Below are positions 33,328 through 44,889 of a DNA stretch of 64,000 nucleotides, piece by piece. The stretch lies in contig CM030933.1 in assembly GCA_018136815.1 (NCBI GenBank), positions 3,936,106 to 4,000,105 on the forward strand, given 5' to 3'. Positions within the stretch are counted from its first letter, which is position 1, and the number at the start of each line of letters is the position of its first letter. The notes under the pieces are model-generated. The model worked only from the letters and a program-made list of their open reading frames with translations. It ran no database searches and was not told the DNA's origin. This DNA comes from Isochrysis galbana. Taxonomy: Eukaryota > Haptophyta > Isochrysidales > Isochrysidaceae. Made by a program: the position numbers and the translations under genes.

Positions 33328-34236
33328 GGCAAATGATGACTCGGTGATCAACGAAGCGAAGGGGTGCATGCCCCGTCCGTTAATGTGACCATGACGAGCC
33401 AGTGGAATGATGAATAAGACGATAGTCGGGGACGGTGATCAGGTATAGCCAGGCGGACGGTGGATGGGGGTTGCGCAAGCGGCATGTTAGCTTGCATCAC
33501 CTTCATGCAATCGATCGAGAGACCAAGAGTGAGGGGGGGGGGTCGATAGAGAGATGTGTCACGCCTCTTGTGCGGTTGGTCTGTAAGGGGTTGTTTAGCT
33601 TATCCCCCCCCCCCACACACACACACCAATGTAGCCGCTTGGTCCATGGGGGAGGCGGGGGATGGAAGTGTGCGCCCCCTGCCCTAACCACAACACATAG
33701 CGCTTATGAGAACGCCTCCAATTCCGACCGCCCACCCTCGACCCGTGTCCCATGTTGCGGTTAGGGGGAGAACCGCCCTTAGCTTCCCCTGAAACACAAC
33801 CTACTTTTATAAGTAGGGTCAATGGGGGCCTCGCGCACCCCTCCCTGAGCGTGGTGGAGATCGACCACCTCGAGCGAGGCGGAGACCATCGGAAGCGGCA
33901 GAGGAATTCTTCGCCCCCCCTCACGAAAAAAGTACTCGCTTCCAGGAAGGATGGAAGGGGTTTTCTTTTTCTTCCCCTCCCCACCCCTACGGGAGCGGGA
34001 GCAGCGCACCGCCTGCACAGCGGCCCAAGCGCGACGCGCAGCAGCAAGCGCAGCCGCGCGAGCTCCGCGTCGGCCGTGGCGCCCGCGCCGAAGAGCAACT
34101 CCCCACTTGGCCGTGCAGCTCCTCGCGCGCGCACGCGCGGCAAGTAACAGTTTGTGGGTGCGTGGGTGCACAGTACACAGTACACAATACCGGCGGTGTG
34201 TTGTTAACCTGCGGATGGTATCAACACTTGCAGATT
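33328..34236. other. 3' flank of DTD2 and spacer
   Basis: Contains poly-G (about 33533-33542) and poly-C/(AC)n (about 33605-33630) runs. Open frames on both strands between 33750 and 34185 have biased composition and no recognised family. Nothing supported. Confidence 0.35.
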
Positions 34237-34254
34237 GAGGTGTTAACGCATGTG

Positions 34255-34700
34255 CCTGTCGCATTCGCGAATCGACGCTCGTTAGGCTTCTCTCTTCTCT
34301 TCGTTCGGTATTTATCGTTATAATCCCCTCGTTCTCGTTCTCGGTCAAAAACTTCGCGTAGACGCCTAGGATCTAGGGTTGTGGAGCGCCCTCTCTGTTT
34401 CTCTCGAAGAGAAGGGAAGTTTCCCCACCTTTCTCCCTCCCAGGCGCCTTGCAAAAAAGGGTTTAATTCGCTTTCTCCCCGCGTTTCTTTACCTGCTTCT
34501 GGCTTCTGGAGGCAATCAGGTTTGGTTTGCCATCTCCCCTTGGAGATCGATTTAGGTTCGCTGTGCTTGAGTGAGGGAATCTTTCTCCTTGGTCCTTGGT
34601 TTGCCATCTCCCCTTGGAGATTGATTTAGATTCGCTGCTTTGGTTTTTGGTTATCTTTCTCCTTGACGCAAGTTGCATGAAAGCTCTTGGTCCCGTTGGT
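34255..34700 (+). repeat. Repeat family R1, copy 1
   Basis: It begins TGTCGCATTCGCGAATCGAC. Then come TATTTATCGTTATAAT, a stretch around GGATCTAGGGTTGTGGAGCG, and two tandem units of about 84 bases around TTTGCCATCTCCCCTTGGAG. Other copies: 42571-42739 (+), 43800-44213 (-), 45741-45995 (-). It could be a 5' UTR/promoter of a retroelement or a terminal repeat. Confidence 0.6.
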
Positions 34701-36446
34701 TTTTGGTTTTCCCTCCCCCTTGGCCCTTGGTTGCTACTCAGGGTTGCTCGATAGCAACGTCTAGAAGGTTCACGCTCAACGGCAAGATTTCTTTGATCGC
34801 AAGGATATCTCGCTGCGATCTGTATCTAGAGTGATCGCCGCGGTTGCGCGACATAACATTCCTCCTCGACTTTCCGCCTCGTGGGAAATCTAAAACGAAG
34901 ACACGCTCCGGCCATCGCTGTGGATTCTCTCTCTCTCTCTCTCGCTCTCTCTCTCCGTCTCTCGCGATGTGTTTGAGTTATCGGCGATTTGGGGGTCTCG
35001 GTTATTTCATGTTTTGCTTGGTTTGGGTGCAACTAAGTTTATACTTGGTTGCCATGGAGCGCGCCGGCGCTCCCCTCCTCTCCTTCGGGCCCCCCGCCGC
35101 GGGCGCCCAACCAGTGCCCATGGAGCAGTCGCAGGCGAAGCGACCGCGTCCCCCGGAAGAGGCCGAGCAGGTGAGCGCGACTCCCATCGCGCCACACGGC
35201 CCGTGGCCCCGGCCACACCACCCACAGCAGCCATGCTGGCCCCCCCCATGGGGGGCAGCAGACTGCAGACCACACCAGACACCCACCAGACCAGAAGCCA
35301 GACGAATCCATTGGGCATGCCTCATGGCAGAGGCCTCTACCACCCCGGTGACGGCCGCGCCGCCACGGCGGCGCGACCCGAGACCGGGTGGCCCCTATGG
35401 GCACAAAACACATACAACAACAGATGCGCATCACAACAGACCACACCAGCACCCCCAGCTTGACCACTTCACACAAGAGACCCCCCCAGGGGGCGGTCTG
35501 GAGCGAACACACACCGCCACACCACCGATACATGAGCCTTCGGCACACACACTGACACCCGACACGCCACACCTCACGCAGGAGCCCCAATCGGATGAAG
35601 ATCAAGAAGCCCAAGACACAGACGCAAACCTGGAGCTCTCCTTCCATCAAGAGGGCGACTATACCTTCCAAGACGCGACCGTCTACGCGGCCATTGTCGA
35701 GCTCCTCTTGGAGCTCGAAGGTGTAGACCCTGAGCCCGACTTCTGGGCCCGATCGATCACGGGCCCATGGCACATAGCCGTAAACGAGGATTGCGCGCAG
35801 CAATTCCAAGAGCGTTACGGCGAGCTAACCACACTTCGCATCAATAAGGCGGACATCAAAGTCAGAGTGAAAATCGAGTCCATAGAGGAGAAGATCAACA
35901 AGCGAGGCGCTTCCTCCCGAAAGTCGCTCTACAACGCCCTGCAAGATGTGGCAGCCCATTTGGTCGTCGAAGCCGATGGCCTGGCGCAAGCGAAACAAAT
36001 CACTCTCAGCACGCTCATTAAGGCGGTCGAAAAGGTAGGCCTCACTTTCCTTAAAGGCAATCGTGAACGCATGAAGCTCGAAGGCGGCTCGGGCATGTTC
36101 GTGTCCAAGGCGGCTTACTCCACCCGCTGGCATCTATACGTCTTGGCGGGCCAAGGCTCCTTCCTAGACGGAAGCTTCCCCCGCAAACTTCTTTTGAACG
36201 TGGACAACAACACGATCCCAGTAAATTACGGCATCAGGGCGTGCAAAGCACTACGCATGCCAGAAACGATCCACTCTCAACACAAGCTCATGATCCACGG
36301 CAGCCTCCGCGGCTGCAAAGGCTGGCGCATGGAAGCCGCCCAAGGAATCCCGCCCACGCACCGCTTTTGCGTTTGCGAACAAGAGGCGGCCAAGCGTCGA
36401 GAGCGCACCGAAGCCTACAAACTCAACCCTCGCCCCAAGTCGGCGC

Positions 36447-37733
36447 TAGGGCCAGGCCAGAATATGTCATATATGTTTGGCATATTTCGGTGGATATTTT
36501 GGCATGCATATATGCAACATATTTCGATGCATAAAAGACCACTGTACATATATGTCGACATATATGTGGCGCGCGCGCGCGCGCGCGCGCGCGGCAAAAT
36601 CTTCTCCCGCGGCGCGAGCGAGACCCGAGACCCGACGCCACCAGCAGCCCCCATGCCCCGCGCGAGCCAAGATTGCAGTCGGCATGAAGACGAAGGAATA
36701 CTACGAGGCGCCTCACAATGCTTGGTTCAATGGAACGATCTCTGTCGTGGGGAACGGATCGTGGACGGTTTCCTATGAGGATGGGAGCACTCTCTCAATC
36801 AGTGATGAGAATGAGGTGCGGCGGGCCATTGACGCCGCAGGTCTTCCTGAATGGCGGCCGCTTGTTGAACAGATTGCAGGTGCATTCCAATATCTAGAAG
36901 ACCGCCTGAACGACAGCTGCCAGTCGCCGTATTGGTGCAAGGAGCAACACCGCATAAGCGGCCTCCTCCGCGCGTTCAACCCGGGCTTCGCTTATGGCCG
37001 CGTTGACATGGCCTGGGTGCATGACCTTGCCTGCCTGCCTCCCTTCACAAACCTTCCTGCCATCACGCGTCAGCTGGCCCAAGAGCTTCCTGCTTACCTT
37101 GTCGCCTGTCAAGGCACGGCAATCGATCACGCGGATCCCGAAGTCTTCGTGAAAGAAGTGCTGATGTGGTGGGCAACGAACCACACTAAGTTCCCGGCTT
37201 GGGCTGTGGCCGCAAGGATGGCCTTCTCCATGAGCCCCAACTCAGCTGGTTGCGAGCGTGTCTTTTCCATGCTCACCTGCATGTTTGGTGCCAATCAAAC
37301 GAGCTGTCTTGCCGACCAGCTGCAAGCGGCTCTCCTACTTCGTTACAATAAGGTGAAGCGGGATCAGGGTCTGTGAGCGTCTGTTGTCTGTCGTGGTCTA
37401 CTGCTGCTGGCTCGCTCTCCGCTCTCAAAATGTTCCTAGTGTGTAGTAGCGTGTATCAATCAACGTGTATCGTCGGCGCTACATCTCTACATTCCTATAC
37501 ATCTATATCTATATATACGATGTACGATGTACGATGGGTGTGACGTGCGCAATGTGCAAGTATTATTATCAACGTATCGACGCGCATATACCCGCATATC
37601 CGCATATATATGTATACATATCTACATACGCCCACATATATGTGCACATATTTCGGCTGAGATTTTGGCATATTTGGGCAAATATGTAGAACACATTTCG
37701 GTCGATTTTGTTACATATCCTGGCCTGGCCCTA
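36447..37733 (+). mobile_element. hAT-superfamily DNA transposon, 1287 bp, internally deleted
   Basis: Terminal inverted repeats TAGGGCCAGGCCAGAATATGT (left) and the reverse complement TAGGGCCAGGCCAGGATATGT (right) match at 20 of 21 positions. The 8-bp target-site duplication GTCGGCGC (36439-36446, 37734-37741) is perfect; 8 bp is the hAT hallmark. Both ends carry many CATAT or ACATATG subterminal motifs, typical transposase-binding sites. A (GC)n run lies at about 36571-36593. It contains only the C-terminal transposase part, so it is probably non-autonomous. Confidence 0.93.
36684..37376 (+). CDS. hAT transposase C-terminal dimerisation domain with Tudor-like N-part
   Basis: Frame of 230 aa inside the 1287-bp element. 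The C-terminal 70 residues are the hAT dimerisation region: MWWATNHTKFPAWAVAARMA, FSMSPNSAGCERVFSM and QAALLLRYNK, matching the W..p.l...a...l.i..sS...ER.FS pattern. The N-part, AWFNGTISVVGNGSWTVSYE and DGSTLSISDENEVRRAI, looks like a Tudor-type fold (W..G.V...W.V.Y.DG). No BED finger and no DDE catalytic acids are present, so this protein alone cannot move DNA; it might bind a full transposase or act as a repressor. An ATG at 36684 was chosen as the first after the (GC)n run; translation is not shown. Confidence 0.7.
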   Translation: MKTKEYYEAPHNAWFNGTISVVGNGSWTVSYEDGSTLSISDENEVRRAIDAAGLPEWRPLVEQIAGAFQYLEDRLNDSCQSPYWCKEQHRISGLLRAFNPGFAYGRVDMAWVHDLACLPPFTNLPAITRQLAQELPAYLVACQGTAIDHADPEVFVKEVLMWWATNHTKFPAWAVAARMAFSMSPNSAGCERVFSMLTCMFGANQTSCLADQLQAALLLRYNKVKRDQGL

Positions 37734-38154
37734 GTCGGCGCACGAGGCGCTGGGTAAAGGTCCGCCCAAGCAATGCTCGCGCTTCTCGCAAGGTCTCTGC
37801 CTCAGGAACAAGCGGGGTGTCCGCTGCAACCTTTCCCACGACGTCCCGGGGGCGTGGATCGACAACAAGTGCACCATTCGCTGCCGTCTTCACCCGCACA
37901 AAAAGATCCCGGGCGTCTGTTTGAACGGCCCGGCTTGTCTCTTCCTCCACCCGGAGTACGACCTCGCCCTTGCCGCTCGCGCCAAGGCACTAGCTGCCGA
38001 ACACGTGTCGCATGATTCTGGTGTGTTCGTGAGTCGGTGCCTTAGCATCGTTGGATCCGACGTCCTGTCGTCAGTCGTCATCCGTCGCTCTCGCTCTCGT
38101 CGCTCTCGCTCTCGTAACACTCGTACCCTACAAACTCGCCTCGCCTCGCCAGCC

Positions 38155-38385
38155 CCTGTCATCACAGCCCTCCTCACACTCACCCTCGCCTCTCGCCACT
38201 CGCTCGATGTCGCTCTCGCCGCCGTCCTCGCCCTCGCTCAAGCCCGCCTGCCCGCCTTCCTCTGCTGACGGGCCTCAGCCCGTCAGCGTCTCCGATCTCC
38301 GAAGTCGTCTCCTCAGCCGCGCCTGCCGCCGGCATGCCTCCCTCCTCATTGCCCTCAGGCCCTATGGGCCATTCCAATTCGTCAG
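38155..38385 (+). repeat. Dispersed repeat, copy of 28900-29128
   Basis: Same block as at 28900-29128. It covers the end of the CCCH-finger frame and the 3' end of the composite element. The CTGACGGGCCTCAGCCCGTCAG palindrome (about 38264-38285) is in both. Confidence 0.65.
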
Positions 38386-38417
38386 TGCCACACCTAGCCG
38401 ATGGAGGTGTTAACGCA

Positions 38418-39302
38418 AAGTTCAAAGTGGGTCAACGGTCAACACCGGGTAAACGTGAACCCATACGCCTTGGAGCAAAGCAGGCGACAAGCGACAAGGT
38501 AGGCAGGCGACAAAGGAGGCGAGGGCGAGGGCGAAGAAGGCGCAGGGGCAGAATGCAGGATGCAGGATGCAGGATGTAGGCGGGAGCGAGATTCTCCAAC
38601 GGTGCCTAGCCTACAAGGAGGGGGTGTAAAACGTAGACGATCCCTAAAACAAAAAGGTCGATCGCGGATGCGACAGGGAAGGGTGCTTGCGCTTGCCGCG
38701 GCAAGGACGCATGTCTTGAGTGAGCGCTAGTCCCGTCCCCGTCCCTTTGCCTTTGTCGCGCTGCGACCCGTAAAAATTTGTTGAAAATTAAATAAATGAT
38801 AGTAGCCTAAGCCTAGCGGACACCTTCAAGAAAGTTTTTTGTGCCCGCCCCCTGGCCGTAATCAAGTGTGAATAAAAATAAAACTTAGTTCAAGCGTGGC
38901 CCAATTAGTTAGTTGGGTTGACTGGGGCATACGTATACGTTTCTTTTTTATTAGTAGTACTACTATTACTTTTAGATACTAGCTCAAAGGGAAACTGAGG
39001 AAGAGGAAGATTTTAAGCGCGGGGGGGGGGGGGGGGGGGGGGCGAGGCTGTGATGCCCGGCATGAGTGACCCTCGGAGTCGTGTGAGGAAGCACGCGGAC
39101 TGGAACACAAGACGCTTACCCAAGCGCAGCCACCTTCCGCCTCCATTCTTTCGCCTCACTCGCCCCAAAGAACTCGTAGCACGGCCTCGCATGCGCCCCT
39201 GAAGGTGTCTTGGAGTGTCATCGCCCACAGTCTTGCGATGAGAAATGGTGGTGTCTAGTTCGCGTATCCCAACGATTGATCATGCCCTCCATAATTCGCT
39301 AA
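38418..39302. other. Spacer downstream of centrin
   Basis: Contains GCAGGATGCAGGATGCAGGAT-type short repeats (about 38553-38575), one GTCGATCGCGGATGCGACA motif at 38658-38676 shared with 20741-20759, and a run of about 23 G at 39019-39041. No gene seen. Confidence 0.4.
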
Positions 39303-40798
<1,496 letters not shown>

Positions 40799-41546
40799 AT
40801 GGAGACCGCCGAGAATGGGCCACGGGTCAAGCGCGCGCGCTCAAAGTCGGGAGCAGAGAGCAGCCTGGCGGTCGCCATGGATGGTGGCTCGCCAGCGGCA
40901 TGGTCACGCACAATGCTCAAGTCGCAGGCAGGGTTGGTTCACGAGTACATCATGATGCTTGTCCTCGAGAGGCGTAATATTCGCTTCAAGGAGTACCTGT
41001 GCGCCGCTACTTCCCATCTAAAGTGCCCCAGAGACATCGCTTGACATCAACTCTGATCTGATCGCACAGGACCCAGTGCGCTTTAGAGGAGAAGATTGCT
41101 GACGTAGTGTTTGATTCGAATGATGACGAAGAGTGCAGGCAGGAAAAACTTCAGCTTTTGCACGAGTACAATGAGATGCTTGAGAAAGCCTCGCAATTGC
41201 CATCCAAGTCTTTGGAGTCGGTGCGCTAGATCTACCATGAATTATGAGCTTCCCATTGCACTTTGCTCTCCATCCATCTGGCCCCTACCTTGCATCTTGA
41301 TGTTGAGAAAAGTCATGAGAAGGCCCCTCTCGCTGTGAAGAAAGACTGTCATCATTACATTTTTCTGCGCTTCATGATTTGCAGGTTGAGCATCCGCTTG
41401 CAGAGGCTATTCCTGAGATAAGTGATGCCAATGATCTTAATGTTCATGATGATTTCTCGATCACTCTTGACCCGGAGTTTGGGGAATGCGCGCATGGCCT
41501 CGATGAGATCCTCTCAGAGCTACAGCCCGAGATCGACGATTATTAG
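40799..41546 (+). CDS. Unknown conserved-looking acidic protein
   Basis: Three exons: 40799-40998, 41070-41220, 41385-41546, GT-AG; phases close, product 170 aa. N-terminus basic (NGPRVKRARSKS, a possible nuclear signal). Then a helical block (KSQAGLVHEYIMMLVLERRN, IRFKEYLTQCALEEKIADVV) follows, then a heptad-like stretch (ECRQEKLQLLHEYNEMLEKA). The tail is very acidic (PEISDANDLNVHDDFSITLD, ELQPEIDDY). I do not recognise the family. Small size, helices and an acidic tail suggest a subunit of a nuclear complex. Splicing is supported by frame closure across two introns. Confidence 0.7.
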
Positions 41547-42570
41547 ACGGTGTGCACATCGTCTGCCCGTCCCTTCGTGTGAGGGCAACATGTTTGTTTC
41601 CTCAACCTCGTTTGTGTTGGGTACTTTGGTACCCACGAAGTGTTGGGTACTTTGGTACCCAAAACTTCGTGGTACCCAACACGAATACTACCTCCATTCC
41701 AAAATTCGGAAGCCTCGGAGACTGAAGAGAAAGGAGGTGGCTTTTAGGGCATATGGGTTGTGCCAGCGTTCCTGCGCGAGAAAGGCATGTTGGCTTGAAC
41801 GTCGGTGTCCGGAAGGTGTCTATAGGAGTTTCAGTAAAAAATCGCGGAAGCGTTGGGTTTCCGCGAAGGCTGCGGGATGCAATCGCCATTTCAAGTCTAG
41901 TGTGGTGACCGGTGCGCATACTGGAACTTGACGGCCAAGGTGCTCGACCAACACAGCCGGCTGGACGTCGACGTCGAGGAGCTGCCCCCTAGAATTTTTT
42001 CTTGGGCTTTGGAGAACGGTCAAAAAAATGCAGCCCCCCCACATAATAGTAGTTATAACTCACTGTTTGACCGTCCTATGATAAAGGAGGCGATGGCGAT
42101 GGGCGATGGGTGCAATGAACGTCATCACAGCTATGACTATTGAAAATCCAAGTAGTATTGTAGTATCTTGTCGTGTTCATCGTACAAAATACAAAATGGA
42201 TCCAATGCCAATGGAGGCGAACGGGTAGGGCCTGGTAAGAGTTTCGCGCCGGACCGCCCCAAGTTTCGCGCAAAAGTTTTGCAAAGTTTCGCACCAATCC
42301 ACCCAAGTTGCGCGATAAGTTTCGCAAGTTTCGCGTCTTTCGAGGAGTTGTATGTACGTGCATGCAATTAAATGTGGTTGGTTGCTGGGGCGCCATGATG
42401 CCCCGTGCGCCCGCCCCCGGGGCCTCTGCCAGGGTGCTAGGATCTTTGCATCTTTGCAAGGCCTGCGGGGACAACTTCACCCGCGCCTTCACCTGCGTCT
42501 GGGAGTGACACACTTAGTTGTAACCACCCCGAAAATCAGCCGGGAGACGAGACGATAGGCACAAGGCTGT
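41547..42570. other. Spacer with palindrome and short repeats
   Basis: Near 41617-41690 is a nested palindrome built on GTGTTGGGTAC and GTACCCAACAC, with ACGAAGT/ACTTCGT inside. Downstream TACTACCTCCATTCCAAAA resembles ends of small mariner-type elements, but no matching inverted end was found. From 42240 to 42340 the motif AAGTTTCGCG or similar recurs about six times. A plus frame at 41700-41931 is basic but unrecognised. Confidence 0.35.
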
Positions 42571-42739
42571 CGCATTCGCGAATCGACACTCGTTAGGCTT
42601 CTCTCTTCTCTCTTCTCTTCGTCGTCCGGCATTTATCGTTATAATACTCCGCTTTCTCTCGTTCTCAGTCAAAAGCTTCGCGTGGACGCATAGGATCTTG
42701 GGTTGCGGAGCACCCTCTCTCTTTCTCTCGAAGAGAGAT
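42571..42739 (+). repeat. Repeat family R1, copy 2
   Basis: It starts TGTCGCATTCGCGAATCGAC and carries the CATTTATCGTTATAAT and GCATAGGATCTTGGGTTG parts. It stops in CTCTCGAAGAGA where the LINE frame begins. With the inverted copy at 45741-45995 it brackets the LINE segment. Confidence 0.6.
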
Positions 42740-43349
42740 TGGAGCGAACACCTCCCTACCAAACTTCTCACATCACAGTCTCAGACTTAACACGAGAGCT
42801 GGAGAAAAACGCACCTAACAACACGCCCCAACCGGCACGCGAGTCGTGGGCCCGAAAAATCAACCTAAACCATGAAGAGTGGAAGCACGCGGCCAGCTTA
42901 TACACCCTGCCTCTACTAAAACACACAGACAAACACCTGCATTTCAAACACATCACACTTAGGAGACTGGGCACGCGAAACCGCTTTGCCTTAGCGACCA
43001 CGAAAACATGCAGATTATGCAGAAAACACCACGAAAGCTCGACCCACTTGGCCCGATGCCCCGCCACAAAACAAATCTTTGAGACCATAGAAGCGACAGC
43101 GGGGTTCACACCGGAACACAAGAGGACAGCGACACAAAAAATAAAAGACAGACTGTTTGCATACCCAAACACACCGACGCCTGATAGCCTCAAAACTCTA
43201 TACCTGATAGCATGGAGATTTATAATAAGTGACTTCTACAAAAAAACTTCTTAATAATCTCGCCGCGCGCGCGACCCTGCACAGTATCTTCGCAGCCTCG
43301 CCCGCTTCCCTTCACCCCCCCTCCACCTCGTGGCATTGGCGAACGTGCT

Positions 43350-43740
43350 CAGAGACGTCTGCGTTCATGCCAGGCCAAAAATATCGGTCTCGTAGAAGGC
43401 GCGCCATCCGGTTGTCGCCGAGGTGGCACAGGTGGTCGTGAAAGGCTTCGAGGTAGGCGCGGCGCATCGTCTTCGGCACGTAGAGGCAGAGCTTCTCGCC
43501 GTCTCTCGTCGGCACTCGTCGGTAGAGTAGTCCAGATCGCAACAGGCATCGAGAAGATTCGCGACTAAGCCAACGCAAGCGACGATGGTCGAGGTCGGGG
43601 ATATGAGGAGCGGAAGAGAGAAAGCGGATGAGGTCGTGGCAGTCGGGGTCCTCGGCCTGTGCCTCCTTGAGCGCCTCGGCGTTGGGTGCACCGACGTCGA
43701 GGTAGGAGAGGTTGATAGAATCCCTGGTCGTAGAGGACAA
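43350..43740 (-). pseudogene. Ty3/gypsy integrase zinc-finger fragment
   Basis: The minus frame reads RDSINLSYLDVGAPNAEALK, DGEKLCLYVPKTMRRAYLEA and then the H2C2 region FHDHLCHLGDNRMARLLRDR followed by YFWPGMNADVSEHVRQCHE. This closely resembles the same part of the chromovirus at 51473-56371 (SYLDVGVPHADEL, HDHLGHPGATRTSTLL, YWPGMSASVSEYV). Only the N-terminal zinc-binding module remains; the catalytic DDE core is missing. Confidence 0.7.
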
Positions 43741-43799
43741 CCTGGACGATCGTTCGTCAGCTTGCAGACTGGATGCCGTGGTGGTACGAGAACGTGCAT

Positions 43800-44213
43800 A
43801 TCAAGGAGAAAGTTAACCCAAAACCAAAGCAGCGAATCTAAATCAATCTCCAAGGGGAGATGGCAAACCAAGGACATAGGTAGGAGAAAGATTCCCTCAT
43901 CCAAGCAGCGAACCTAAATCGATCTCCAAGGGGAGATGGCAAACCAAACCTGATTGCCCCCAGAAGCAGGTAGAGAAACGCGGGGAGATAGCGAATTAAA
44001 CCCTTTTTGCGAGGCCCCTGGGAGGAAGAAAGGTGGGGAAACTTCCCTTCTCTTCGAGAGGAAGAGAGAGGGCGCTCCACAACCCTAGATCCTAGGCGTC
44101 CACGCGAAGTTTTTGACCGAGAACGAGAACGAGAGAATTATAACGATAAATACCGAACGAAGAGAAGAGAGACGCCTAGCGAGAGTCGATTCGCGAATGC
44201 GACACACCTGCCT
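43800..44213 (-). repeat. Repeat family R1, copy 3 (inverted)
   Basis: On the minus strand it begins TGTCGCATTCGCGAATCGAC and contains both tandem units with TTTGCCATCTCCCCTTGGAG. It lies inside the chimeric retroposon, upstream of the integrase piece. Confidence 0.6.
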
Positions 44214-44889
44214 TGCGGCTCGTCCCCTCGTGCTCTACCTAGGGGCTGGGTGCAGTGGGTCTCCAGTGGCAGACGGTGTGTACCGATTCTCGATGGCCTG
44301 TTCCTCGCCTTCCTCCTGTGCCATCGGGCTACCGGCTGTCGTGTGCTTGCTCCTTGTGCTGGGTGTCCGACAGCTGTGGTCAGTGTAACTAAGGCCTGCT
44401 GTCGGTTGGTGAGCGGCTCGCGGTGAGAATAAGTGACTTCTACAAAGTCGAGTATGACAACTACTCTTTTCACCATATACCCATCATCGAACGCACCCTG
44501 ACCAGATTCACAGTCCTCGTACGTGGCCTTGAATCCTCTAACAAAACCTCGCCAGCGCGTACGAACCAAGCCTCCCGCGGCAGAAAACCAAAGATCAAGG
44601 ACGCACGAGAGCTTAGTGCCCCAATCTTCAAAACGAACGACAAAGTTGCCCTCGCGATGAACATAAACCTGACCCTGGTGACACAAGCACTCGACATGGC
44701 GGATCGAAAAGCTAGCTTAATCTCTCACCGAACGCCACACCCCACCCCTCCCACGACTCAACACCGAAAGCCTAGCGCACAACACAGCCCCAACTCCGAT
44801 GCTCAACACGACAACAACCACGATAACCCCTTGTGGGAATCGCACCATAACGGAAACGAGGGGCAATCCTGCCGCACAAGATTCCAAAA

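Larger units (their letters stand above)
35054..38268 (+). pseudogene. CCCH zinc-finger retroelement ORF (ORF1-like), split by a hAT
   Basis: The frame starts at ATG 35054 (TTGGTTGCCATGGAGC), 20 bases after the family start CAACTAAG, and is open to the hAT at 36447. It resumes after the hAT and runs to TGA 38266-38268. Removing the hAT and one 8-bp duplication joins 35054-36446 to 37742-38268: 1920 nt, 639 codons plus stop, no internal stop. Residues 1-180 are Pro/His/Gln-rich. The middle (residues about 190-460) is a folded-looking region (YAAIVELLLELEGVDPEPD, WHLYVLAGQGSFLDGSFPRK) of unknown family. After the hAT come two CCCH-type fingers: C-x7-C-x8-C-x3-H (CSRFSQGLCLRNKRGVRCNL SH) and one ending CLNGPACLFLH. 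Most likely an RNA-binding ORF1 of a non-LTR retroelement; no RT is attached. Confidence 0.6.
34251..38403 (+). mobile_element. Retroelement with 14-bp duplication, hosting a hAT insertion
   Basis: Bounded by GAGGTGTTAACGCA at 34237-34250 and 38404-38417. The left part (34255-34700) is a copy of the repeat family R1 described at 42571. A second 5' start, CAACTAAGTTTATACTTGGT at 35034, precedes the CCCH-finger frame at 35054. The 3' part (38155-38385) is repeated at 28900-29128. A complete hAT element sits at 36447-37733. A (CT)n run lies at 34926-34960. The orientation and the single-unit nature of this composite are inferred; it might be one LINE inserted inside a fragment of another element. 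Confidence 0.55.
43243..44427 (-). mobile_element. Chimeric retroposon (1185 bp) with 19-bp duplication
   Basis: Flanked by AATAAGTGACTTCTACAAA (43224-43242, 44428-44446) inside the LINE ORF2. On the minus strand it ends GCGGCGAGATTATTAAGAAG plus T run, the shared 3' end. From 5' to 3' (minus) it carries unrelated DNA, an R1 block (44213-43800), a Ty3/gypsy integrase piece, then the conserved last 80 bases. The mosaic looks like a reverse-transcribed chimeric or template-switched RNA. Confidence 0.75.

Noticed and set aside
33595-34348. Overlapping open frames on both strands
   Set aside because: Composition is biased by GC-rich DNA, no family motif, and frames overlap each other on both strands.
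41700-42020. A mariner-type transposase remnant
   Set aside because: TACTACCTCCATTCC resembles mariner-type ends, but no inverted partner, TA duplication or DDE motif was found.
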